From Streptomyces sp. HNM0575 (GTDB lineage: Bacteria > Actinomycetota > Actinomycetes > Streptomycetales > Streptomycetaceae), in assembly GCF_012726265.1 (NCBI RefSeq), contig NZ_JAASAG010000009.1, positions 186,001 to 250,000 of the forward strand: a stretch of DNA of 64,000 nucleotides, read 5' to 3'. Positions 51,845-60,442 of this stretch are shown here, one piece after another. The notes beneath the pieces were generated by a model. It saw only the letters and a program-made list of their open reading frames with translations. It was not told where the DNA came from and did not search any database. The translations under genes were made by a program, and so were the position numbers. Positions within the stretch are counted from its first letter, which is position 1. The number at the start of each line of letters is the position of its first letter.

Positions 51845-53115
51845 CCGTGCCCGCCTCCGTCCTGGTGGTCGGCGCCTCCGCCGCCGGACTCGCCACCGCC
51901 GAGATCCTGCGCCGGCGCGGCTACCAGGGCACGCTGACCGTGCTCGGCGAGGAGCCTCACGCGCCGTACGACCGTCCGCCGCTTTCGAAGCAGGTGCTGG
52001 CCGGGCACTGGGAGCACGAGCGGGCCGCCCTCCGGGACGAGGCTCAACTGGCCGCGCTGGGCGCGGAGTTCGTACTCGGCGAGCGTGCCGTCGGACTCGA
52101 CGCCGGGGCACGGACCGTCCGCACCGCCACCGGACGCAGCCTGTGCGCCGACGCCGTCGTGCTCGCCACCGGGGTACGGGCGAGAAGGCTCCCCGGACAG
52201 CCGGACCTCGCCGGGGTGCACGTGCTGCACACCCTGGACGACGCGCTGGCACTGCGCGCCGATCTGCTGGCGCGGCCCGGGGCGGACCGGCCGAACTCAC
52301 CCGGGACAACGGGGAACTCACCCCGGACAACGGGGACATCGGGCTCGCCGGACGCCTCGGGGAAGCGGCTCGTCGTCGTCGGGGACGGCGTGCTCGGCTG
52401 TGAAGTCGCCGCCACCGCACGGCAGATGGGCGCGGAGGTCACCCTGGCGGGCCCGCAGCCCGCGCCGATGGCGGCACAGCTCGGCCACGGCGCGGCGGGG
52501 CTGCTGGCCCGGCTGCACGCCTCCCGCGGCGTACGGCTGCGGCCCGGCGCCGCCGTGGAGAGCCTGACCGGCGAGCGGGGGCGCGTCACGGGGGTCCGGC
52601 TGGAGACCGGTGAGACGCTGCCCGCCGACGTGGTCGTGGTCGCGCTCGGCGCCGTACCCGCCACGGACTGGCTGGAGGGCAGCGGGCTGCCCACGGACGA
52701 CGGAGTGGTGTGCGACTCCCGCTGCCGGGCGGCCGACGGCGTCTACGCCGCGGGAGACGTCGCACGCTGGCACCACGAAGTGCTCGAAGCCCATGTGCGC
52801 TTGGAGAACCGCACGAACGCCACGGAACAAGCACTCGCCGTGGCCTCGGTGCTCCTGGGCGGGGACCGGCCCTACCGTCCGGTGCCGTACTTCTGGACCG
52901 ACCAGTTCGACGTCAAGGTCCAGGTCCACGGACGACCCGCCGGCGACGACGAATTCACCGTCGTGGAAGGGGACATGGCCGACGGACGCTTCGTCGCCCT
53001 CTACCGACGCGGCGGTGCGACCACCGGCGTCCTCGGCTGGAACATGCCGAAGCAGACGCTTCCGTACAGACGGGAGCTCGTGAAGGCCTACTCCGCGCTC
53101 ACTCCGGCGCCCTGA
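51841..53115 (+). CDS. NAD(P)H ferredoxin reductase for P450
   Basis: A 424-residue class of putidaredoxin-reductase-like flavoprotein: FAD motif VLVVGASAAGLATAEILRRRGY, NADH motif VVVGDGVLGCEVAATARQMG, the active-site-like ATGVRARRLPGQ, and the C-terminal GDVARWHH...NATEQALAVA and PYFWTDQFDVKVQVHG. Between the FAD and NADH domains it has an unusual NSPGTTGNSPRTTGTSG insert, encoded by a 21-bp tandem duplication (52293-52334). GTG 51841 overlaps the ferredoxin stop. It completes the electron chain for both P450s. Confidence 0.92.
   Translation: MTVPASVLVVGASAAGLATAEILRRRGYQGTLTVLGEEPHAPYDRPPLSKQVLAGHWEHERAALRDEAQLAALGAEFVLGERAVGLDAGARTVRTATGRSLCADAVVLATGVRARRLPGQPDLAGVHVLHTLDDALALRADLLARPGADRPNSPGTTGNSPRTTGTSGSPDASGKRLVVVGDGVLGCEVAATARQMGAEVTLAGPQPAPMAAQLGHGAAGLLARLHASRGVRLRPGAAVESLTGERGRVTGVRLETGETLPADVVVVALGAVPATDWLEGSGLPTDDGVVCDSRCRAADGVYAAGDVARWHHEVLEAHVRLENRTNATEQALAVASVLLGGDRPYRPVPYFWTDQFDVKVQVHGRPAGDDEFTVVEGDMADGRFVALYRRGGATTGVLGWNMPKQTLPYRRELVKAYSALTPAP
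52293..52334 (+). repeat. 21-bp in-frame tandem duplication in the ferredoxin reductase gene
   Basis: Two copies of GAACTCACCCSGGACAACGGG at 52293-52313 and 52314-52334 differ at one base; they encode NSPGTTG and NSPRTTG. It extends a loop before the NADH-binding domain. Frame is kept, so the protein remains intact. Confidence 0.85.
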
Positions 53116-53246
53116 CCCCTGCGCCCCTTCCCCACTTTCCACTCCGTAGCCGAACGCCCCCGCACAGCCCGGCCCGACCGCGCCCTGCCCGTACGCCCGA
53201 CGGCGTCGTCAACGGCGAAGCGGGCCATCCGAGTTGAGAGGACGAC

Positions 53247-54470
53247 ATGACCGGAACGCTCTCCCCGGCCGAACGGCAACAGGCCGAGATCCCCGAATAC
53301 CCGATGCCACGCGCGGCGGCCTGCCCGTTCGACCCGCCGCCGGAACTGCGTGAACAGCAGGAGAAGGGCGCGCTCACCAAGGTCCGCCTGTGGGACGGCA
53401 GTACGCCGTGGCTGGTGACGCGGTACGCCGACCAGCGGGCACTGCTCACCGACCCCCGGGTCAGCGCGGACATCACACGCCCCGGATATCCCAGCCAGGC
53501 CGCGAGCCGGACCAACAACATCGGCTTCATCCTGATGGACGACCCCGAACACGCGCGGCTGCGGCGGATGGTGACCGCGCCCTTCACCATCAAACGCGTG
53601 GAGAGCCTGCGGCCGAGGGTCCAGCAGATCGTGGACTCCCTCATCGACGACATGCTCTCCGGGCCCCAACCGGTGGACCTGGTCGAGGCCTTCGCCCTGC
53701 CCGTCCCCTCGCTGGTCATCTGCGAACTGCTCGGAGTCCCCTACGCCGACCACGACTTCTTCCAGGAGAACAGCCGGACGATCATCAACCGCCACTCCAC
53801 CGTCGAGGAGCGGGGCGCCGCCCTGGGCCGCCTGTCGGAGTATCTGGACGCGCTGGTGGGCGAGAAGACCGGCAGCCCCGCCGAGGACCTGCTCTCCCGG
53901 CTCGCGGAACGCGTGAAGGACGGCGAGCTGGCCCGGCCCGAAGCGGCACGCATGGGCGTGCTGTTGCTGATCGCGGGCCACGAGACGACGGCCAACATGA
54001 TCGCGCTGGGGACGCTCGCCCTGCTGGAGAACCCGCGCCAACTCGACGCGCTCCGCGAGACGACCCACCCGAAGCTGATCGCCGGAGCAGTCGAGGAACT
54101 GCTGCGCTACCTCCACATCACCCACAACGGACGGCGCCGCGTGGCGCTGGAACCGATCGAGATCGACGGGCAGTTGATCGAAGCCGGTGACGGACTGGTC
54201 ATCCCCAACGACATCGGCAACCGCGACCCTGAGGCCTTCGCCGACCCCGACCGCCTGGACATCCGCCGCGACGCCCGGCACCACGTCGCCTTCGGCTTCG
54301 GCGTCCACCAGTGCCTGGGACAGCCCCTGGCACGGATGGAACTCCAGGTCGTCTACGGCACCTTGTACCGCCGCGTCCCCACCCTGCGTCTCGCCGCCGC
54401 GCTGGAGGACGTCCCGTTCAAGCACGACGGCTCGGTCTACGGCGTGTACGAACTGCCGGTCACCTGGTGA
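53247..54470 (+). CDS. Cytochrome P450 (CYP105-like)
   Basis: A 407-residue P450. N-terminal YPMPRAAACPFDPPP as in CYP105-type enzymes; I-helix LLIAGHETTANMIA; ExxR in EELLRYL; heme loop FGFGVHQCLGQPLARMELQ. Typical members oxidise drugs, sulfonylureas, steroids/vitamin D or polyketides; no finer call is possible. It is preceded by 131 non-coding bases and followed 75 bases later by its own ferredoxin gene, the classic P450-ferredoxin arrangement. Confidence 0.93.
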   Translation: MTGTLSPAERQQAEIPEYPMPRAAACPFDPPPELREQQEKGALTKVRLWDGSTPWLVTRYADQRALLTDPRVSADITRPGYPSQAASRTNNIGFILMDDPEHARLRRMVTAPFTIKRVESLRPRVQQIVDSLIDDMLSGPQPVDLVEAFALPVPSLVICELLGVPYADHDFFQENSRTIINRHSTVEERGAALGRLSEYLDALVGEKTGSPAEDLLSRLAERVKDGELARPEAARMGVLLLIAGHETTANMIALGTLALLENPRQLDALRETTHPKLIAGAVEELLRYLHITHNGRRRVALEPIEIDGQLIEAGDGLVIPNDIGNRDPEAFADPDRLDIRRDARHHVAFGFGVHQCLGQPLARMELQVVYGTLYRRVPTLRLAAALEDVPFKHDGSVYGVYELPVTW

Positions 54471-54545
54471 CTTCGGCGCCCCGTCCTCCCACACCACCGT
54501 CCCCCGGCCCGGAAGCCGGGCGGGTCCTCTCGTAAGGAGTGCAGC

Positions 54546-54740
54546 GTGAAGGTCATCCTCGACCAGGACAAGTGCGTCTCCTCGGGCCAGTGCGTCATGG
54601 CCGCCCCCGGGGTGTTCGACCAGCGGGACGACGACGGCATCGCGGTCCTGCTCGACGACTCCCCCGCCCCCGCGGACGCGGAGGACGTGCAGCACGCCGC
54701 GGCGGTCTGCCCCGCCGTGGCCATCCGCATCGAGCAGTGA
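54546..54740 (+). CDS. [3Fe-4S]-type ferredoxin
   Basis: A 64-residue ferredoxin from GTG 54546 (TAAGGAG upstream), similar to the one at 51647 (shared FDQRDDDGI). Cluster motif KCVSSGQCVMAAP and VCPAVAI. It sits directly after the CYP105-like gene, as in the suaB/subB type pairs. Two ferredoxins with one reductase suggest that each P450 has its preferred partner. Confidence 0.93.
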   Translation: MKVILDQDKCVSSGQCVMAAPGVFDQRDDDGIAVLLDDSPAPADAEDVQHAAAVCPAVAIRIEQ

Positions 54741-54794
54741 TCGCGGCCTGCCGGCTCAAGCTGCCGGGGCCACCCATCAGCACGGCCTGCCGTA

Positions 54795-55478
54795 TCAGTA
54801 CGGCAGGCCGCCCGCTGCCGCCTCTAGGGCGACGTGCAGGGATGCGGCAAGCGTGCTCTGCGAGGTGTCCGCGTCGTCGTCCGTGCAGTGCAGCGCGAAG
54901 TCCTCGGCCGCAGCGCGCAACGCCCCGTTGATCGTGGCGGCGTGCACCTTCACCCGGAGATCGTCGGAGGGCTTTCCGGCCCGCCGGGCCAGGAGTTCGG
55001 TGAACACCGGCAACGCGTCGTCGTGGGCCTGGAGCCACACGGCTCGCAAGGCGGGCTCGGTCCGGGTCATCCGGATCAGGTGCAGGACGGCGGCGTCGGG
55101 CGGTGCGAAGTTGCCCTGCCGGCAGGTGGCCGTGAGGTAGTCCACCAGGCCCGTCTCCCGCGGCCAGTGATGCAGGTGGTCGATCGCGACCTCCAGGCCG
55201 GCCGTCAGGAGCGGGCGTATGCAGCTCTCCTTGTTGGGGAAGTGGCGCCACAGAGTGCGGGCCGATATGCCCACGCTCTGTGCGATCTCCTCGCCGGTGG
55301 TGGGTGTGACGCCCTGCGCGGCGAAGAGGCGGACGGCTTCCCGGGCGATGTCGAGCCGGAGCGCGTCCCTGCGGCGGTCGGCGAGTGACGGCCGATGATC
55401 GGAGGGCCGGACCGCCGCCGGGTTCCGTGCCGCTCTGTCGTACACGTCCGTCCGCCCCTCCAACATGTGTCCGATCAC
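54795..55478 (-). CDS. TetR-family regulator
   Basis: A 227-residue TetR protein: DIAREAVRLFAAQGVTPTTGEEIAQSVGISARTLWRHFPNKESCIRPLL in parts (AREAVRLFAAQGV, EEIAQSVGISARTLWRHFPNKE). The C-terminal domain has the TetR_C_7-like FAPPDAAVLHLIRMTRTEPALRAVWL character. Starts: GTG 55478 or ATG 55466; neither has a good ribosome site. Its upstream region holds dyads of GTGTCA/TGACAC. It separates the P450 genes from the cholesterol-oxidase-like gene and is divergent from the latter, so either may be its target. Confidence 0.85.
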   Translation of the reverse strand: MIGHMLEGRTDVYDRAARNPAAVRPSDHRPSLADRRRDALRLDIAREAVRLFAAQGVTPTTGEEIAQSVGISARTLWRHFPNKESCIRPLLTAGLEVAIDHLHHWPRETGLVDYLTATCRQGNFAPPDAAVLHLIRMTRTEPALRAVWLQAHDDALPVFTELLARRAGKPSDDLRVKVHAATINGALRAAAEDFALHCTDDDADTSQSTLAASLHVALEAAAGGLPY

Positions 55479-55490
55479 GGCAGCATACGA

Positions 55491-55533
55491 GACACCGATG
55501 TGTCACATGAAGACGCCTTGTCACTGACTGACA
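55491..55533. promoter_or_regulatory. Paired GTGTCA/TGACAC dyads between TetR and GMC oxidase genes
   Basis: GACAC-CGAT-GTGTC (55491-55504) and TGTCA-CTGAC-TGACA (55519-55533) are two perfect dyads sharing the TGTCA half-site, spaced about 28 bp centre to centre. They lie 13 to 55 bases before the TetR start and in the promoter region of the divergent oxidase gene. A TetR-dimer pair binding here is the likely explanation. Confidence 0.55.
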
Positions 55534-55774
55534 CGGCCTTCTAGACTCCCGCCCGTACCACCGGTAACTACTCGGTTTCCGGGGGGACTTACACGCGCGC
55601 CGCACAGAACGGGACCCCGTCCATGTGCGGTTCAGGTCGCTCCAGGTCGCTCCAGGTCACATCACCCCTCGACCGCATGCGCTGCGCGACTCCGGCTCAC
55701 ACCCCCGGACCGGGCGCCCAATCCCGGTCCGGCTCCTGCCTGTTCCCTCATCAAGCCTTCCGAAGGAGTTGCCC

Positions 55775-57370
55775 ATGGCCACCACACGGCGCACCGTGCT
55801 CGCGGGCGCGGCCGGACTCGGAGCAGCGAACCTGTTCGCCGCTCCCGCCGCCGCGACCTCACCGGCACGCGTGAGGCTGACGAGGGAGGAACACCGTGCC
55901 GTCGTCATCGGCTCGGGATTCGGAGGCGGTGTGGCGGCCCTGCGGCTGGCGCAGGCCGGAGTACCGGTCACCGTCCTGGAGCGCGGACGGCGCTGGCCGA
56001 CCGGCCCGGACGCCGAGACGTTCCCCAGCATGGCGAGCCTGGACAAGCGCGCCCTGTGGTACGGCACCGTCCCGGAAGCCCTCCGGCCGCTGGCGCGGCT
56101 CGCCGGCGCTCCGCTGGACTTCCAGCCCTACGTCGGACTTCTCGAACCGGTGCTCGGCGAGAACATCCTGGCCATGTGCGCGGCCGGAGTCGGCGGCGGC
56201 TCGCTGGTGTACCAGGGCATGACGCTGGAGCCGTCGGAGGCCGTGTTCAACACCTGGCTGCCCGAGGAACTGGACTACCGGCGCATGCACCGCGTGCACT
56301 ACCCGAGGGTCGCGAAGATGCTGCGGGTCGCCACGGCGCCGCAGTCGCTGATCCGTACCCCCAACTACACCGCGTCGAGGTTCTTCGCCGAGCGCGTGCG
56401 GGAGGCGGGCTACGGACTGGAGAAGATCCCCATGCCGATCGACTGGGACTACGCCCTGGCCGAGTTGCGCGGCGAGATGAAGGCCTCCTACACCAACGGA
56501 GACTGCGCGCTCGGCGTCAACAACGGCGGCAAGCACTCCGTCGACGTGACCTATCTGAAGCAGGCCGAGGCGACGGGAAGGGTCACCGTCGCCACCCGCC
56601 ACCACGTCACCGGCATCGCCCGCGCCAAGGACGGCCGCTGGCGAGTGCACGTCGACAGGACCGACGACACGGGCCGCGTACTCGAGCAGAAGATCCTCAC
56701 CACGCGGGCCCTCGTCATGGCGGCCGGCAGCCTCAACACCAGCAAGCTCCTCGTACGCGCGGGCGCCACGGGCGCGATCCGCGACCTGCCGACCGGACTC
56801 GGCGAAGGATGGGGAACCAACGGCGACCGGATCTACGCCTGGACCAGCCTCGACGAGGACTTCGGCGCCGAGCAGGGCGGCCCGGTGGTCTACGGCAGCA
56901 AGGCCTGGGACGAACCGGCGACCGCCAACACCATCATCCAGGCCTCGGTGCCCCCGCTGGGACTCGATGCGAGGACGACCATGCTGGTCGGCTTCGGGGT
57001 GAGCGCCGACCGGGGCCGCTTCCGGTACGAGCCGGCCACCGATTCCGTCGCGCTCCACTGGCCCCGCAACGGCGACGAGGCCAGCCACAGCCATATCCAC
57101 CGGCGGATCTCGAAGGTCTCCCGAGGGCTCGGCACCCTCACCGACACCAACCGGCTGGTCAACAGCACCTGGCACCCGCTCGGCGGCGCCTCCATGAAGA
57201 CCGTCTGCGACCTCGAAGGCAGGGTGCACGGCCAACGCGGCCTCTACGTACTCGACGGCGCCCTCATCCCCGGCACCACAGGAGCGTGCAACCCGTCGAT
57301 GACCATCGCCGCCGTGGCAGAACGCGCGATGGACACCATCCGCGCCCAGGACATCGGCACCGTCATCTGA
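55775..57370 (+). CDS. Tat-exported GMC oxidoreductase, cholesterol-oxidase-like
   Basis: 531 residues. Twin-arginine signal TTRRTVLAGAAGLGAANLFA at 3-22, cut near AAA-T. Flavin motif VVIGSGFGGGVAALRLAQAG at 43-62, GVGGGSLVYQGM at 138-149, active-site H467 (STWHPLGGASMKT) and N506 (TGACNPSMTIAAVAER), as in class I (non-covalent FAD) cholesterol oxidases such as Streptomyces ChoA. By eye-alignment, the catalytic base Glu of ChoA (LETW) is Asp398 here (LDAR), which may change the isomerase step. Start ATG 55775 with AAGGAG. A secreted sterol or steroid oxidase, or a related alcohol oxidase, is likely. The P450s to the left could act on the same class of compounds. Confidence 0.8.
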   Translation: MATTRRTVLAGAAGLGAANLFAAPAAATSPARVRLTREEHRAVVIGSGFGGGVAALRLAQAGVPVTVLERGRRWPTGPDAETFPSMASLDKRALWYGTVPEALRPLARLAGAPLDFQPYVGLLEPVLGENILAMCAAGVGGGSLVYQGMTLEPSEAVFNTWLPEELDYRRMHRVHYPRVAKMLRVATAPQSLIRTPNYTASRFFAERVREAGYGLEKIPMPIDWDYALAELRGEMKASYTNGDCALGVNNGGKHSVDVTYLKQAEATGRVTVATRHHVTGIARAKDGRWRVHVDRTDDTGRVLEQKILTTRALVMAAGSLNTSKLLVRAGATGAIRDLPTGLGEGWGTNGDRIYAWTSLDEDFGAEQGGPVVYGSKAWDEPATANTIIQASVPPLGLDARTTMLVGFGVSADRGRFRYEPATDSVALHWPRNGDEASHSHIHRRISKVSRGLGTLTDTNRLVNSTWHPLGGASMKTVCDLEGRVHGQRGLYVLDGALIPGTTGACNPSMTIAAVAERAMDTIRAQDIGTVI

Positions 57371-57719
57371 ATCGGGGTTTCAACGGATCGGTTTCCACCG
57401 ATCGGACACCACGTCCCGAATGGTGAGAACAGGTTGTGCGGGCGGGGAAGTTCGGACAGGGTTCTGCGCATGCCGCGACACCACCTCCCCGAGCGCACCG
57501 CCTACCGGCTCGTGCTGCTCGGCGTGAGCGAGCACGCGGTCTCCGACATCCACTGTCGCTGAGCCTTTCCCGGGCTCGCCGAGGCACTGCGCCCCGAGTC
57601 CGGCGTCCCGACCAGACGCAGGTCTCCCTTCCCTCGTCGTCGGAAGCGCGCGCGGGTACGGCTCAGGGCCCTTCCGGCTGCCTTCTGACGGCAATTCAGC
57701 CCGAAAGGCCCCGTCCTCG
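57371..57719. other. Intergenic stretch with a small hairpin
   Basis: About 350 bases between the oxidase and the peptide ABC operon. A 7-bp hairpin GATCGGT-TTCC-ACCGATC at 57386-57403 right after the oxidase stop could be its terminator. The rest must hold the ABC operon promoter; no known box was recognised. Confidence 0.45.
57386..57403 (+). terminator. Possible terminator after the GMC oxidase gene
   Basis: GATCGGT (57386-57392), loop TTCC, ACCGATC (57397-57403): a perfect but short stem starting 16 bases after the stop codon, without T-run. It is weak on its own. Confidence 0.4.
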
Positions 57720-59450
57720 ATGCGTTACGACAGACCGATATCACGCCCTGCCGTCACCACGGCCGCCGCAGTGGTCCTCCTGACGGGGGTCTCCGCCTGC
57801 GCCGGGCCGCAGAACTCCGGTGACGGCCCGGGCGACGGAAAACCCGCAAGAGGCGGCGAACTGACCGTCCTCAACGCCGATCCGCAGACGAACTCCGACC
57901 CCGCACGGCTCTACACCTCCGGCGGCGGCAACGTCCCCTCGCTCGTCTTCCGTACGCTCACCACCCGCCACCGCGCCGACGGCGCCGCGGGAACGAAGGT
58001 GGTGCCGGACCTGGCCACCGGCCTCGGCACTCCGAGCAAGAACGCCACGGTGTGGACCTACAAGCTGAAGAAGGGCCTGAAGTACGAGGACGGCTCCTCC
58101 ATCACCTCCTCGGACGTCAAGTACGGCGTGGAGCGCTCCTTCGCCGCCGAACTCTCCGGCGGCGCACCGTACTTGCGGGACTGGCTCATCGGCGGCGAGA
58201 AGTACGAGGGCCCCTTCGGGAAGGGGAAGCAGGGCAAGGGCGCATCCCTCGACTCCATCGAGACGCCGGACGAGCGCACCGTCGTCTTCCGGCTGAAGAA
58301 GCCCGTCGGGGACTTCCCCTTCCTGGCCACGCAGACGCAGTTCGCGCCGGTGCCGGAGAAGAAGGACACAGGCACGGAGTACGAGAAGCGCCCGCTCTCC
58401 TCGGGTCCGTACAGAGTGGTCAAGAACACCGGCGACGGCGAGCGGCTGCAACTCGCGCGCAACCCGCACTGGTCGGCGAGCACCGACAGGGAGCGCAAGG
58501 CCTACCCGGACAGGATCGATGTGCGGTCCGGACTGGACGAGGCCGTGGTCAACCAGCGGCTGTCCACCAGCTCGGGCGCCGACGCGAAGGCGATCACCAC
58601 CGACGTGAACCTCGGCCCCGCCGAACTCGCCCGGCTGAAGGACGACGAGGGGCTGAAGGACCGTGTCGGCGTCGGCCACTTCGGCTACACCGACTACCTC
58701 GCGTTCAACCCCGAGGTGAAGCCGTTCGACGACCCCAAGGTGCGGCAGGCGATCAGCTACGCCGTCAGCCGCAAGAGCGTCGTCAACGCCGCGGGCGGCT
58801 CCTCTCTCGCCGAGCGCGCCACCACCTTCCTGCCGAACCAGAAGGCGTTCGGATACAGGCCGTACGACCACTTCCCGGCGGGTGCCGACGGGAACCCGGC
58901 CAAGGCCGGGAAGCTGCTGAAGGAGGCCGGGCACGGCGACGGCCTGACGGTCACCCTCACCCACTCCACGCAGCGCAACCGCGAGACGGGGCCCGAGATC
59001 GCCACCGCCGTGCAGGAGTCCCTGAAGAAGGCCGGCATCAAGGTCAGGCTGCGGGGGCTGGAGGACAACGACTTCTACGAGGAGCGCACCGGCGTCAAGG
59101 GCGAGCCGGGATTCTTCCTCTCCCGCTGGGGCGCCGACTGGCCCGGCGGCCAGCCCTTCCTCGCGCCGATCTTCGACGGGCGCCAGATCGTCAAGGACGG
59201 CGCCAACTTCAACCACGCGCACCTGAACGACCCGGAGATCAACAAGGAGTTCGACGAGGTCGGCAGCATCACCGATCCCGATGCCGCCGCGAAGCGCGGG
59301 GGTGCGCTGGATGAGAAGATCGGCGCCAAGGCCCTCAGCGTGCCGCTCTTCCACCCCGTCTACCGGCAGTTGGTCGGCAAGGACGTCAAGAACGTCGTGA
59401 TCAGCAACTGGACGGGCGTGCTGGACATCTCGCAGGTGGCGGTCAAGTAG
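57720..59450 (+). CDS. Peptide/nickel ABC transporter substrate-binding lipoprotein
   Basis: A 576-residue SBP_bac_5 (DppA/OppA) family lipoprotein. Signal with lipobox VLLTGVSAC (Cys at about residue 27). Domain marks: GGELTVLNADPQTNSDPARLY, TVWTYKLKKGLKYEDGSSITSSDVKYGVERSF, the DPKVRQAISYAVSRKSVV segment and GADWPGGQPFLAPIFDG. Captures oligopeptides or similar ligands outside the membrane. ATG 57720 starts a five-function operon in which the next gene overlaps by 1 base. Confidence 0.94.
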   Translation: MRYDRPISRPAVTTAAAVVLLTGVSACAGPQNSGDGPGDGKPARGGELTVLNADPQTNSDPARLYTSGGGNVPSLVFRTLTTRHRADGAAGTKVVPDLATGLGTPSKNATVWTYKLKKGLKYEDGSSITSSDVKYGVERSFAAELSGGAPYLRDWLIGGEKYEGPFGKGKQGKGASLDSIETPDERTVVFRLKKPVGDFPFLATQTQFAPVPEKKDTGTEYEKRPLSSGPYRVVKNTGDGERLQLARNPHWSASTDRERKAYPDRIDVRSGLDEAVVNQRLSTSSGADAKAITTDVNLGPAELARLKDDEGLKDRVGVGHFGYTDYLAFNPEVKPFDDPKVRQAISYAVSRKSVVNAAGGSSLAERATTFLPNQKAFGYRPYDHFPAGADGNPAKAGKLLKEAGHGDGLTVTLTHSTQRNRETGPEIATAVQESLKKAGIKVRLRGLEDNDFYEERTGVKGEPGFFLSRWGADWPGGQPFLAPIFDGRQIVKDGANFNHAHLNDPEINKEFDEVGSITDPDAAAKRGGALDEKIGAKALSVPLFHPVYRQLVGKDVKNVVISNWTGVLDISQVAVK

Positions 59451-60442
59451 TGGCCGCACAGGACCTGTTGGCGCCTCTCCCGCCCGGTGCGGCGCCGGGC
59501 CCCGCCGCAGGCGGGAGGGGCGTCGGGCGCAGACTGCTCGCCCGGCCCGCGGCCGTCGTCTCGGCCGCGGTACTGGCGGTACTCGTTCTGGCGACGCTCG
59601 CGGCGCCACTGCTGACGGCGCTCGGCGGCCAGGACCCGTTCACCTACCACGACGATCTGATCGACTCGGCGAGCGGCGGTGCGCCGCTGGGCGCCTTCGG
59701 GGGCGCCGGGGCGGAACACTGGCTGGGCGTCGAACCGGGCACGGGACGCGACCTGTTCGCGCGACTCCTCCATGGAGCGCGGGTCTCGCTGCTGGTGGCG
59801 GTCGGCTCCACGACGCTGCAAGTCGCGGCCGGCGTCGTCATCGGACTCACCGCGGCGCTCGGCAGCCGGTGGGCCGACCAGGTCCTCGGCCGGATCACCG
59901 ATGTGATGGTGGCCTTGCCGATGCTCATCCTGGCCGTCGCCCTCACGGCCGTGGTGCCGGAGGACTTCCCGCGCCCCGCCCTCCTCATCCTCGTCATCGG
60001 CCTGCTCGGCTGGGGCGGCACGGCACGCGTCGTACGGGCTCAGACCCAGGCGCTGTGGCGCCTCGACCACGTCGAGGCGGCACGGCTCGGCGGCTCGGGG
60101 CCGTTGCGCATCGCACGCCGGGAGCTGCTGCCGTCGCTTGCCGCGCCCGTCATCACCTACGCCGCGATCCTGCTGCCCACCAACATCGTCGTCGAGGCGT
60201 CCCTGTCGTTCCTCGGCATCGGCGTGCAGCCGCCCACGCCCTCCTGGGGGCAGATGCTCTCCACCGCCACCACCTGGTTCCGCGCCGACCCGATGTACGT
60301 GCTGCTGCCCGCCGGGTTCCTGTTCGTCACCGTGCTGGCCTTCACGGTGCTGGGCGACGCCGTGCGGGCTGCGCTCGACCCCCGCGAAGCCGGCCGGTTG
60401 CGTGCGGGCACCCGCAGGGAGAAGACGGAGAAGCCCGCGTGA
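59450..60442 (+). CDS. Peptide ABC transporter permease (DppC-like)
   Basis: A 330-residue permease with one N-terminal helix, a periplasmic loop and five further helices. LGVEPGTGRDLFARLLHGARVSLLVA is the typical start of the BPD_transp_1 domain of DppC/OppC; EAA loop EAARLGGSGPLRIARRELLPSL; C-terminal LSFLGIGVQPPTPSWGQML. GTG 59450 overlaps the lipoprotein stop. In most dpp operons DppB comes first; here the order is C then B. Confidence 0.93.
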   Translation: MAAQDLLAPLPPGAAPGPAAGGRGVGRRLLARPAAVVSAAVLAVLVLATLAAPLLTALGGQDPFTYHDDLIDSASGGAPLGAFGGAGAEHWLGVEPGTGRDLFARLLHGARVSLLVAVGSTTLQVAAGVVIGLTAALGSRWADQVLGRITDVMVALPMLILAVALTAVVPEDFPRPALLILVIGLLGWGGTARVVRAQTQALWRLDHVEAARLGGSGPLRIARRELLPSLAAPVITYAAILLPTNIVVEASLSFLGIGVQPPTPSWGQMLSTATTWFRADPMYVLLPAGFLFVTVLAFTVLGDAVRAALDPREAGRLRAGTRREKTEKPA

